Source of the DNA: Deltaproteobacteria bacterium
Lineage (GTDB): Bacteria; Desulfobacterota; GWC2-55-46; UBA9637
Direction: 5' to 3'
Assembly: GCA_030690165.1 (NCBI GenBank)
Contig: JAUYHF010000047.1
Coordinates: 1-40,157, forward strand
DNA: 40,157 nt
Shown here piece after piece: positions 15,114 to 22,356 of the stretch; position 1 is the first letter of the stretch, and each line of letters opens with the position of its first letter. The notes under the pieces are model-generated. The model was given only the letters and a program-made list of their open reading frames with translations, was not told the origin of the DNA and ran no database searches. A program made the translations under genes and the position numbers.

Positions 15114-16161
15114 AAAAATCCTCTTAATCCGCCGCGACAATATTGGCGACCTTATTTGCACAACACCTGCAATTCGCGCGCTGCGTGAAGAATTTCCTAA
15201 AGTAAAATTAAGTGTCCTGGTAAACAGTTACAATGCGGAGGCGCTGGAAAATAATCCTGATATAGATGAAATCTATGTCTACGAGAAGGCAAAACACATT
15301 GAAGACAAAAACAGGTTTTCAGTCTGGTTAAAAAATTTAAAACTTCTTTTACAGATACGGAGAGAAAGATACGATGTGGCAATTGGCTGCGGCTATAGAT
15401 ATTCTCCAAGGCTGGCAAGATATACATTTCTGACAGGAGCTAAGAACAGGATAGGATATGTGAAATCTGGCGCAAACTCTATTTCTTACAACATCCCAAT
15501 GAATGAGCCAAGAGAGCCTATTCATGAAGTAGTTGCCACATTTAAACTCCTTGAGCCACTGGGAATTACAGGTGAACCGCCATGTCTTGTTTTAATGCCG
15601 TCTGCTCAGGAAAGGGGAAAGGCCATGCAGTATCTTAAGTCTCAGGGATTAACTCATGATAATATTGTAGCAGTGCATATAAGCAGCAGAAAAGAAAATA
15701 ACCGATGGTCAGCGGAAAGATTTATCGAACTTGGCAACGAGCTTACAGAAAAGTATAATATAATACCTTTAATACTCTGGGCGCCGGGCAGCAGCAAGAA
15801 TCCAAAACATCCGGGGGATGATGAAAAGGCTTTGGAAATAGCAAAAGGTATGGTTTCAGTTCCGGTTCTGTATAAAACAACAAAGTTAAAAGAGCTTATC
15901 GCTGCAATAAGTTTATGTAAATTGGTTGTATGCTGCGATGGAGGCGCTATGCACATTGCAGCAGCCCTTGGCAAACCTATATTAACAATATGGGGTTCTA
16001 CTGATAAGAAGAGATGGCTGCCATGGAAGGTTGAAAATATTATACTCCAAAAGGGTAGAAACGCCGCTGATGTTAATGTAGAAGAAGCAGCGGCTGCATT
16101 TGCAAGGCTTTGGGAGAGAACCCACATGAGCCACAGGCTCACAAAGGGGCATGAAAATTAA
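15085..16161 (+). CDS. GT9 glycosyltransferase, heptosyltransferase family
   Basis: A 358-residue GT9 protein, the last gene of the polysaccharide operon. KKILLIRRDNIGDLICTTPAI (about 10-30) and LVVCCDGGAMHIAAALGKP are the acceptor and donor motifs. Unlike the other three copies it lacks the C-terminal cysteine cluster; the region after WGSTDKKRWLPW reads ILQKGRNAADVNVEEAA instead. The final residues (about MSHRLTKGHEN) are encoded by a repeat that recurs at 17639-17659, so the present C-terminus appears to have been captured from a repeat element. The ATG lies within the end of the ligase-like gene. Confidence 0.86.
   Translation: MNKIDAKTIKKILLIRRDNIGDLICTTPAIRALREEFPKVKLSVLVNSYNAEALENNPDIDEIYVYEKAKHIEDKNRFSVWLKNLKLLLQIRRERYDVAIGCGYRYSPRLARYTFLTGAKNRIGYVKSGANSISYNIPMNEPREPIHEVVATFKLLEPLGITGEPPCLVLMPSAQERGKAMQYLKSQGLTHDNIVAVHISSRKENNRWSAERFIELGNELTEKYNIIPLILWAPGSSKNPKHPGDDEKALEIAKGMVSVPVLYKTTKLKELIAAISLCKLVVCCDGGAMHIAAALGKPILTIWGSTDKKRWLPWKVENIILQKGRNAADVNVEEAAAAFARLWERTHMSHRLTKGHEN
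16137..16157 (+). repeat. 21-bp repeat shared with 17639-17659
   Basis: GCTCACAAAGGGGCATGAAA plus one more A occurs exactly at 16137-16157 and 17639-17659. In both places it is followed within 30 bases by CCACC and TTAATCCTCTCCC, the edge of the palindromic repeat family seen in full at 17656-17834. The first copy forms the 3' end of a heptosyltransferase gene. Confidence 0.75.
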
Positions 16162-16191
16162 ACCACCATTTAATCCTCTCCCACATGCTTA

Positions 16192-16319
16192 TTATAGTGA
16201 ACGGCATAAATAAGTTGACATTCTTCTGTAGCTCAAACCTTTAGGTTTGAGGTTTCTCAAGACTTTCAAGGCTAAAGCCTTGAGCTACAATGTCTATTTA
16301 TTTTTAGCGCTTACTATAA
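16192..16319. repeat. MITE-like imperfect palindrome (128 bp)
   Basis: The outer 31 bases at 16192-16222 and 16289-16319 are inverted repeats matching at 24 positions (both beginning TTATAGT and ending GACATT read inward). Inside them a second pair, TGTAGCTCAA plus six bases at 16227-16242 and its complement at 16274-16289, matches at 14 of 16, and TTTAGG/CTAAAG hairpins form the tips. There is no reading frame. The whole unit can fold into a cruciform. It fills the gap between the polysaccharide operon and thiD and ends 7 bases before thiD starts. Confidence 0.7.
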
Positions 16320-16326
16320 CCTTATT

Positions 16327-17070
16327 ATGAGAAAAACCATTTTAACAATAGCGGCCTCTGACCCGTCAGGAGGCGCAGGCGTGCAGAGGGATATAAAGGT
16401 ATTCTCGTATTTCGGATTAACCGGCCTATCTGCAATCACGGCGCTTACAGTTCAAAACCAAAAAAAAGTAAAGGCTGTTCTCCCTGTGCCGGCGGCCTTT
16501 GTTATAAAACAGATAAATACGCTCCTTGAAGAAAATACAATTGATGCTGTGAAACTGGGTATGCTGGCAAAGGCAGAGACTGTGATTGCGCTTACGGCTC
16601 TATTTAAGAAAAAAAGATTTAAAAAAATAGTCATTGACCCTGTGTTGGTGTCCAGCAGCGGTTATCCTCTTTTGGATAAAAAGGGTATAATTTTATTAAA
16701 GGAGCGGCTTCTGCCTTTTGTAACCATTGTTACGCCAAACCTGAATGAGGCAGCCATCCTTGCCGGCATGAAAAAGGTTTCAAATATAGAGGAGATGAAA
16801 CTTGCCGCTGTTAGAATAAAGGAACTTATGCCGGTTTTTGTTTTAATTAAGGGGGGGCATCTTAAGGGTAAGGCAGTTGATGTGTTGTATGACGGAAAGG
16901 GGTTTAAGACATTTGAGGCAGAGAGGATAAAAGGGGGGCTGCACGGGACAGGCTGCATCTTTTCCAGCGCAATTGCGTCGTGCCTTGCAAATGGCATGAA
17001 TATTATAGATTCTATTAAAAAGGCAAAGCTTTATACGGCCGGATTGATAAGGCAGGAATCAGGATGTTAA
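16327..17070 (+). CDS. thiD: Hydroxymethylpyrimidine/phosphomethylpyrimidine kinase
   Basis: A 247-residue cytoplasmic ribokinase-fold enzyme that phosphorylates HMP and HMP-phosphate to HMP-pyrophosphate for thiamine synthesis. TIAASDPSGGAGVQRDIK (about 6-23) and LTGLSAITALTVQNQ are the substrate-binding signature of ThiD. VIDPVLVSSSGYPLL and VTPNLNEAAILAG are the central motifs, and LHGTGCIFSSAIAS holds the GTGC anion hole and catalytic cysteine. Length is normal (about 250-270). No TPP riboswitch is visible upstream; the 5' region is instead occupied by the MITE-like palindrome, with no clear Shine-Dalgarno. A DUF2062 gene follows after 3 bases. Confidence 0.92.
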   Translation: MRKTILTIAASDPSGGAGVQRDIKVFSYFGLTGLSAITALTVQNQKKVKAVLPVPAAFVIKQINTLLEENTIDAVKLGMLAKAETVIALTALFKKKRFKKIVIDPVLVSSSGYPLLDKKGIILLKERLLPFVTIVTPNLNEAAILAGMKKVSNIEEMKLAAVRIKELMPVFVLIKGGHLKGKAVDVLYDGKGFKTFEAERIKGGLHGTGCIFSSAIASCLANGMNIIDSIKKAKLYTAGLIRQESGC

Positions 17071-17073
17071 AAA

Positions 17074-17595
17074 GTGGCAAATAATAACAGTAGAAATCAC
17101 ACAAGGCTTATCAGGATTAAGCGGTGGGTTAATCTTCATTATTACAAGATAATGAGGATTGACGATCCGCCTTACAAGATTGCCAGAGGTGTTGCCATAG
17201 GTGTTTTTATGGGGATATTTCCAACATTTGGTCTTGGCATAGTCTTTGCCATAGCAGCCGCTTATATTTTAAAGGCAAACAGGGCTGCCGCTGTAGTGGG
17301 AAGCTTTATAATGAACCCGCTTACAACCCCATTCTTCTGGGCAATATCCTCTGCCGTTGGCGCCGTTATTTTATGGGAAGATAAAGAGGTTGTAATGGCC
17401 AGTGTAAAAAACCATCATCTTTTAAATGGCATGGGCTGGGCGTTTTTGGTATATTTAGTCGGCGCTTTGGTAGTATCCACGGTTTTTGCTGCGCTGTCTT
17501 ACTTTATTACGAAAAAATGGGTTATAGAGCATAGAAAGAAAAAGACGATGAGAATGCTGGCAAAGAGGGACGATATAATAGGAAAGGGATTGTAA
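17074..17595 (+). CDS. DUF2062 membrane protein
   Basis: A 173-residue inner-membrane protein of the DUF2062 family. The signature runs from DPPYKIARGVAIGVFMGIFP (about 30-49) through FGLGIVFAIAAAYIL and ANRAAAVVGSFIMNPLTTP to a C-terminal membrane helix around LVYLVGALVVSTVFAALSYF. About three to four hydrophobic segments are visible. The start is a GTG three bases after the thiD stop. The biochemical function of this family is not established; members often occur beside cell-envelope or glycosyltransferase genes, which fits the upstream cluster. The end of the protein is basic (RKKKTMRMLAKRD). Confidence 0.82.
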   Translation: MANNNSRNHTRLIRIKRWVNLHYYKIMRIDDPPYKIARGVAIGVFMGIFPTFGLGIVFAIAAAYILKANRAAAVVGSFIMNPLTTPFFWAISSAVGAVILWEDKEVVMASVKNHHLLNGMGWAFLVYLVGALVVSTVFAALSYFITKKWVIEHRKKKTMRMLAKRDDIIGKGL

Positions 17596-17655
17596 GGCAT
17601 AAAATAACAGGTTTATAGTTGAAACCCTCAGTAGCTTCGCTCACAAAGGGGCATG

Positions 17656-17834
17656 AAAACACCCCACCCTCACCTTAATCCTCTCCCTGAGGGAGAGGAA
17701 GAAAAGCAGGGAATCCTCTTCTGAGGGAGAGGAAGAAAAGATGGGAAATTCTCTCCCTGAGGGGGAGGAAACTTTTTCGTTCTCTCCCTTTCAAGGGGAG
17801 GGTTAGGGTGGGGATGGGGTAAAAGGGGTGTTTT
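17656..17834. repeat. Composite palindromic repeat block before the liv genes
   Basis: Outer arms AAAACACCCC ... CACC ... TTAATCC at about 17656-17682 pair with GGTTAGGGTGGGG ... GGGGTGTTTT at 17801-17834. Inside are CTCTCCCTGAGGGAGAGG hairpins (17681-17698 and partial copies at 17716-17733 and 17751-17768), joined by AGAAAAG spacers, and CTCTCCCTTTCAAGGGGAGGG at 17782-17802. No gene lies here. It resembles widely dispersed intergenic palindromes, may end transcription from the thiD side and may shape the 5' region of the liv transcript. Confidence 0.7.
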
Positions 17835-17869
17835 AAGATGAAAACAAGAAAGAGCAGGAGGCATTAAGC

Positions 17870-19000
17870 ATGAAAAAATTCAAAATTGCGTTTTTGTTAT
17901 TTATTATCCACTTTTCACTGTTCGCTGTCTTCACAGGCTGCGCCAAAAAGGAAGATACTATAAAAATCGGCGTTGCAGGCCCGATGACAGGGGACCAGGC
18001 AAAGATGGGCACTGATTTAAAAAACGGCGTTGAGCTTGCAGTGAGCGAGTGGAATGAAAAGGGAGGAGCGCTTGGGAAAAAGATTGAACTCTTTATTGAA
18101 GACGACCAGCATGACCCAAAGCTCGCAGTAATAGTCGCTAACAAACTTTCAAATTCAGGCGCGGTGGGCGTTATCGGACACTGGAATAGTTCAGCATCCA
18201 TTCCGGCATCAGAGGTTTATAAAGACAGGGGCTATATCCCGATGATAACGCCGGCGTCAACAAACCCTCAATTGACAGAAAGGGGCTTTGAGAATGTATT
18301 CAGGGTATGCGGCAGGGACGACCAGCAGGGAATGATTGCAGCAGAGTTTGTTGTAAAAAATATGAAGATTAAAAGGGTGGCGATTATCCACGACAAGACA
18401 ACATACGGACAGGGGCTTGCAAATGAATTTAAAAAGGCGATGGGCAATGCGGCAGAGGTTGTTTACTACGGCGTTATAATTCAGGGAGATAAAGATTTTA
18501 GGGCGGTTTTGACAAGCATAAAGGATAAGAGGCCTGAGCTTATCTATTTCGGCGGCATATACCCGGAGGCAGGCCTGCTTGTAAGGCAGGCAAAAGAGCT
18601 TGGTATAAAGTCTCCATTTATGAGCGGCGATGGAACCATTGACAAGGAGTTTATAAAGATTGCAGGCAAAGAGAATGCAGAAGGCACATACCTGACATTC
18701 AGCCCTGACCCATCCAATATTCCAACAGCAAAGGCATTTCTGGATAAATACCATGCAAAATATGGAGAGCATGGGCCATATTCCATCTATGCATACGATG
18801 CCGCAAATATACTTTTAACAGGCATCAGCAAGGCGGGAGCTGTGGATGGAAAGAAGATTGCCGATGCAATTCACAATCTTGCTTACGAAGGCTCCCTCGG
18901 CACAATCCGGTTTGACAAAAAGGGTGATGTGCTTAAAGCGCCATACATTGTTTGGATTACGAAAGACGGAGAGTTTAAGGAATACTGGAAACCGGAATAA
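17870..19000 (+). CDS. livK: ABC transporter periplasmic binding lipoprotein, branched-chain amino acid type
   Basis: A 376-residue substrate-binding protein. The N-terminal signal ends in a lipobox, FTGC with C24 as the lipid-modified residue, so it is tethered to the inner membrane or exported to the outer membrane. The mature part has the Peripla_BP_6 layout: IKIGVAGPMTGDQAKMG, GGALGKKIELFIEDDQHDP, VGVIGHWNSSASIPASEV, YIPMITPASTNP and VAIIHDKTTYGQGLANEF. Members bind leucine, isoleucine, valine or other amides; the ligand is not certain. AGGAGG stands upstream of the ATG. livH follows after 3 bases. Confidence 0.9.
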   Translation: MKKFKIAFLLFIIHFSLFAVFTGCAKKEDTIKIGVAGPMTGDQAKMGTDLKNGVELAVSEWNEKGGALGKKIELFIEDDQHDPKLAVIVANKLSNSGAVGVIGHWNSSASIPASEVYKDRGYIPMITPASTNPQLTERGFENVFRVCGRDDQQGMIAAEFVVKNMKIKRVAIIHDKTTYGQGLANEFKKAMGNAAEVVYYGVIIQGDKDFRAVLTSIKDKRPELIYFGGIYPEAGLLVRQAKELGIKSPFMSGDGTIDKEFIKIAGKENAEGTYLTFSPDPSNIPTAKAFLDKYHAKYGEHGPYSIYAYDAANILLTGISKAGAVDGKKIADAIHNLAYEGSLGTIRFDKKGDVLKAPYIVWITKDGEFKEYWKPE

Positions 19001-19003
19001 AGC

Positions 19004-19906
19004 ATGTTTCTTCAGCAACTCATAAATGGTCTTACACTCGGCAGTGTCTATGCCCTGATTGCACTTGGCTACACAATGGTTTATGGCATTTTACAGCTCA
19101 TAAACTTTGCCCACGGCGAAATATATATGATAGGCGCATACATGGCCATCATTGTTTTGGGTGTTTTGACCGCGTCCGGCTTGACTTCTGTAAACCTTCC
19201 TCTGTCTATTTTATTAGTCTTTATTATTTCCGGCCTTTTCTGCTGCGCGTATGGTCTGACCATGGAAAGGGTTGCATACAGGCCGCTCCGTCATGCCCAC
19301 AGGCTTTCGCCGTTAATATCAGCCATCGGCATGTCTATATTCCTTCAGAATTATGTCATGCTTACCCAGGGGACGGTTGATAAAGTATTCCCGCACATCA
19401 TCCCTTCAACAGGATTAGAGATAGCAGGCGCAAGCATAAGCTATCTGCAAATATTTATCCTTGCGGCATCGTTTATCCTGATGACAGCGCTCCATCTTTT
19501 CATTAAAAAGACAAGGCTCGGCAAGGCAATGCGCGCAACCAGTCAGGACAGCAGAATGGCAAGCCTTGTCGGTATAAATATAGATAGTGTCATAGCAGTT
19601 ACCTTCGTGATAGGCTCTATCCTCGCCGCCACCGCTGGCGTTATGGTTGCCATGTATTACGGCTCGGTGAATTTCTTCATCGGCTACACCGCAGGCATAA
19701 AGGCGTTTACCGCAGCGGTGCTCGGCGGCATCGGCAACATCCCGGGCGCCATGCTCGGCGGCTTATTGCTCGGTCTTGTGGAAGGCCTGGGCGCAAGTTA
19801 TATATCCAGCGAATATAAGGATGTGTTTGCGTTCCTGATATTGATACTGGTTTTGATATTCCGGCCCACTGGGTTGCTTGGGGAGAGGGTTGGGGAGAAG
19901 GTTTAA
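19004..19906 (+). CDS. livH: Branched-chain amino acid ABC transporter permease
   Basis: A 300-residue inner-membrane permease with about eight hydrophobic segments. It begins MFLQQLINGLTLGSVYALIA followed by LGYTMVYGILQLINFAHGE, the LivH signature. The EAA-like coupling region reads TRLGKAMRATSQDSRMASLVGIN, and the glycine-rich segment GIKAFTAAVLGGIGNIPGAMLGG is also typical. Full length for the family. It should pair with LivM and the ATPases LivG and LivF, but none follows: the next genes are on the opposite strand. The partner genes must be elsewhere, or the operon has been cut here by rearrangement. Confidence 0.92.
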   Translation: MFLQQLINGLTLGSVYALIALGYTMVYGILQLINFAHGEIYMIGAYMAIIVLGVLTASGLTSVNLPLSILLVFIISGLFCCAYGLTMERVAYRPLRHAHRLSPLISAIGMSIFLQNYVMLTQGTVDKVFPHIIPSTGLEIAGASISYLQIFILAASFILMTALHLFIKKTRLGKAMRATSQDSRMASLVGINIDSVIAVTFVIGSILAATAGVMVAMYYGSVNFFIGYTAGIKAFTAAVLGGIGNIPGAMLGGLLLGLVEGLGASYISSEYKDVFAFLILILVLIFRPTGLLGERVGEKV

Positions 19907-19931
19907 ATAATTACAAACACAAACATGAACT

Positions 19932-19980
19932 GTGACCAATTTCCGTGTCCGTGTTTATTACGGTCACGGGCAACGGACAC
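19932..19980. terminator. Possible bidirectional terminator between convergent genes
   Basis: Arms GTGTCCGT (19945-19952) and ACGGACAC (19973-19980) are perfect inverted repeats, and GTGACC/GGTCAC (19932-19937 and 19962-19967) form an alternative stem. It lies between livH and the convergent lipoprotein gene. There is no strong T-run on either side, so termination is only suggested by position. Confidence 0.35.
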
Positions 19981-19994
19981 TGACAACGATATTC

Positions 19995-20252
19995 TTATTT
20001 CCCCTCCATTTCTTGAACTGCCTTATTTTCTTCTTCCACCCTTCTATTTTCAGCCCCTGCTGCCTTCTTGGCTTTATCCTGGGCAGTGGTCAGGGTATTG
20101 ACATACTTATCCACTATTTGTCCTGTTGATTCTGTTTGTTGTGGTTGTTTAGATTTTTCTTGCGGGTTGCTTGATGAGTTTGTGCAGGAATATAAAAAGG
20201 CAAAGATTATTAGAATAGCTAAATATAAAAAACTGTTTTTATATTGTCTCAT
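19995..20252 (-). CDS. Small lipoprotein, last gene of the bc-type operon
   Basis: An 85-residue lipoprotein: a short basic start (MRQYKNS), a hydrophobic segment and a lipobox FLYSC with C23. The mature part is Ser/Asn/Gln-rich, then a charged helix (VDKYVNTLTTAQDKAKKAA ... EEENKAVQEM) that could form a coiled coil. The function is unknown. I chose the ATG at 20252 because it directly precedes a proper signal sequence; the upstream in-frame ATG at 20291 would put 13 extra residues before it. It lies 87 bases after the tetrahaem cytochrome gene on the same strand. Higher AT content than the cytochrome genes suggests it may not belong functionally to them. Confidence 0.65.
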   Translation of the reverse strand: MRQYKNSFLYLAILIIFAFLYSCTNSSSNPQEKSKQPQQTESTGQIVDKYVNTLTTAQDKAKKAAGAENRRVEEENKAVQEMEGK

Positions 20253-20339
20253 TTTACAAAAATCAGGGCTGCCAATCCCGTTTAAATACACAACGGGACA
20301 AGTTTATTTAATGGTTTGCGTGCGCATGTTCAGAGTAGA

Positions 20340-21287
20340 TTATTGCAATGACTTGACAGGCACAGGCCGAGAAGGGGTCTGTGCAAATCTCTTCTTGGCT
20401 ATATATTCGTAGGGAATCGCATCTACCTTGTAGTCTCTTAAGCTAAGCACATAGATCGTAAGCGCCCTCGCCTTCTCAGGTGAAAGTCCGAAGTTGGGCA
20501 TAATCGTGGGGGGAAAGTTTAACTCGCGATTCCCCGGGACAATCTTCTGCGGATCCAAGAAATGTTCATACTCCCATTGCGCCTTTGTATGGGGACCTTC
20601 TACGTGTACAAAATCATGGATCAGGCTGAATGCAAGCTCTGTCCTGCTTCCAAAGCCAGTCAACTCGGGCCCTATATTTCCCCCTTCTCCATTGATATTA
20701 TGGCACAGCCGGCAGTTATTCTGGAAGGTTAGACTTCTCCCCTGTAAGAAGGTCTCAACGCCAACGTCTGCGAATTTGTCATCCGTCAGAGAGGTGTCGT
20801 GAAGCTCCACATGGCATTTTACACATGACGCCTGTACATATTCCGCTGCCAGAAGCTGGCGGTTTAAGTGATGAACTACCCCATGAGTAGCTTCCACGGT
20901 CACGGCCTGGCCATCCCCCTGATGGCATACGGTACACCCAAATTTATCGATTGGATGCGTCTTGAGAATATCACCGGGGTGTGTGGTGAATGGCTGGGAT
21001 TCGTTTACGAAGAGGGGATTCTCCACCCCTAAATGACAGAGGATACACCTGTCCGTGGTGTTCAACTTGGTCAGCCAGACCTGCTTGATCCTGATCGGTT
21101 CACTCTGGAACTCGGGTTTATTCAGCTTGTCCGCCAGTTTTGTGTTGTAGCTCTGCTGGTAATGCCGCCATTCCTGGCTGCTCTCCCTGTAAAATATTAC
21201 CACTGTAATAATGGCGATCGCAATGACCGCGGCCGCGAATATCTTGTGCCGCCGCTTCATGACACCACTCTCCCAATTCGGATCCAT
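20340..21287 (-). CDS. Membrane-anchored tetrahaem cytochrome c of the bc-type operon
   Basis: A 315-residue c-type cytochrome with one N-terminal membrane helix (about 14-33, AAAVIAIAIITVVIF), so it is anchored with its haem domain in the periplasm. Four CXXCH sites start at C81 (CILCH), C118 (CTVCH), C155 (CVKCH) and C192 (CRLCH). The last part (FPPTIMPNFGLSPEKARALTIYVLSL) looks like a mono-haem class I fold with the distal methionine in MPNF. It probably takes electrons from the Rieske/cytochrome b genes upstream and passes them to periplasmic acceptors. GGGAGAG precedes the ATG at 21287. It takes the place that cytochrome c1 or f holds in classical complexes. Confidence 0.85.
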   Translation of the reverse strand: MDPNWESGVMKRRHKIFAAAVIAIAIITVVIFYRESSQEWRHYQQSYNTKLADKLNKPEFQSEPIRIKQVWLTKLNTTDRCILCHLGVENPLFVNESQPFTTHPGDILKTHPIDKFGCTVCHQGDGQAVTVEATHGVVHHLNRQLLAAEYVQASCVKCHVELHDTSLTDDKFADVGVETFLQGRSLTFQNNCRLCHNINGEGGNIGPELTGFGSRTELAFSLIHDFVHVEGPHTKAQWEYEHFLDPQKIVPGNRELNFPPTIMPNFGLSPEKARALTIYVLSLRDYKVDAIPYEYIAKKRFAQTPSRPVPVKSLQ

Positions 21288-21301
21288 AGGTACTCTCCCG
21301 G

Positions 21302-21424
21302 TTATTTATTTCTATTGTTTCTCTTATACAGCCTCTCCATGAGGCTGGAAAGACCGATAATGCCAAAGGTGAATGCCGCGGTGGCTACTATGAAAAAGAT
21401 CCCTATACCCAACTTATTCCACAT
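21302..21424 (-). CDS. 40-residue single-helix membrane peptide in the bc-type operon
   Basis: A short gene easily missed by length cut-offs. The peptide begins MWNKLGIGIFFIVATAAFTF, continues GIIGLSSLMERLYKRNNRNK and stops. It has one membrane helix (about 5-27) and a basic tail, so the tail should face the cytoplasm. GAGAGGGG stands six bases before the ATG, and the stop is 14 bases before the tetrahaem cytochrome start. Position and size recall the small Pet/Qcr subunits that stabilise b6f- and bc-type complexes, but there is no sequence signature; that role is inferred from context. Confidence 0.65.
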   Translation of the reverse strand: MWNKLGIGIFFIVATAAFTFGIIGLSSLMERLYKRNNRNK

Positions 21425-21514
21425 ATTTTTCCCCTCTCTTGGTTCCTACGCATGCTCTGGGCGCCTATTGCTGCGAAGTAAATATATGGGTCGTGCGGCT
21501 GCTCTGTGTCCCCG

Positions 21515-22339
21515 TCATATTTTAAACCACGGGGTCACCATCACATATTTAATCGAGAATATTAGCCTGAGGGCAATCTTTACAGGAATGCCCGCCATGA
21601 TGAGAAACAGTACCATTGTTGTCACATATCTGATGATGCCGAGCCTATTATAAAATCGTTTAAAGATAAATACGGGGATGATCAGCCCCACTGCAAAATA
21701 GACAAGCACAAGGAAATAAGACAGGGCATTTCCCATAAATTCACTGATACCCAGTATCCTCGCAAATATGACGGGAAGGTCCTTAAGACCAACAACCACA
21801 GGTTTATGTGCATGCCAGTTCTCCCATGGCCAGTACCAGCTCCAGTCGAGACCCCTTAACCATACCCCGATGACAATCAGGGCCGTCCATAATCCTAGCC
21901 CGAAGGCATAGACCGAGACGGCAAGCTTACGTTCCGAGAAGGTATAGGATCCACTCCCTTTCGGATTGGTATCGAGAAAAGGAATCAGCATGAGCCCGAT
22001 TATGATCAGGGCAGGCAGCGTCACCCCGGCTATCCATGGGTCAAAAAAGACCAGAAGCTCCTGCAGCCCCAGGAAATACCAAGGCGCCTTCATCGGATTC
22101 GGAGTGGTATCCCTGCCTACCTCTTCTTCGAGGGGGGCGCCCACATATAAGGAGAGGAAGAGTAGTGCGGCCGTAACCAAGAGGACGGCGATAAGCTCGA
22201 TATAAAAGAGGTGGGGCCATGAAAATATGGTATCCTCCGGCTCCTTTTCTACAGTGGGGGCTGTCCCCTTGACAAGCTCCATTAAGCCATAGGTCTTCTT
22301 AGGATTTTTTGGAAATATTTCAAAGGATTTCTCTGCCAT
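21515..22339 (-). CDS. Cytochrome b C-terminal half (subunit IV / PetD-like)
   Basis: A 274-residue inner-membrane protein corresponding to the C-terminal domain of cytochrome b, with several hydrophobic helices. The Qo-site region reads TPNPMKAPWYFLGLQELL: the usual PEWY glutamate is not in place (APWY). IAGVTLPALIIIGLMLIPFLD fits helix F. It is longer than plant-type subunit IV (about 160 residues), with further membrane helices at about 205-225 and 240-265. An N-terminal cytoplasmic segment of about 40 residues precedes the first helix. GGAGGG stands upstream of the ATG. It lies 17 bases after the cytochrome b gene and forms the quinol-oxidising core with it and the Rieske protein. Confidence 0.85.
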   Translation of the reverse strand: MAEKSFEIFPKNPKKTYGLMELVKGTAPTVEKEPEDTIFSWPHLFYIELIAVLLVTAALLFLSLYVGAPLEEEVGRDTTPNPMKAPWYFLGLQELLVFFDPWIAGVTLPALIIIGLMLIPFLDTNPKGSGSYTFSERKLAVSVYAFGLGLWTALIVIGVWLRGLDWSWYWPWENWHAHKPVVVGLKDLPVIFARILGISEFMGNALSYFLVLVYFAVGLIIPVFIFKRFYNRLGIIRYVTTMVLFLIMAGIPVKIALRLIFSIKYVMVTPWFKI

Positions 22340-22356
22340 CTTACACCCTCCATTTC

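Noticed and set aside
16161-16326. TPP riboswitch before thiD
   Set aside because: The conserved CTGAGA and ACCTGATC-type elements are not present; the region is a MITE-like palindrome.
17681-17802. CRISPR-like array of CTCTCCCTGAGGGAGAGG units
   Set aside because: Units are palindromic, unequal and separated by very short similar spacers; no cas genes nearby. It fits a dispersed palindromic repeat.
18257-18772. Cysteine-rich minus-strand frame opposite livK
   Set aside because: The cysteines come from reverse complements of common codons in the binding-protein gene; no ordered metal motif.
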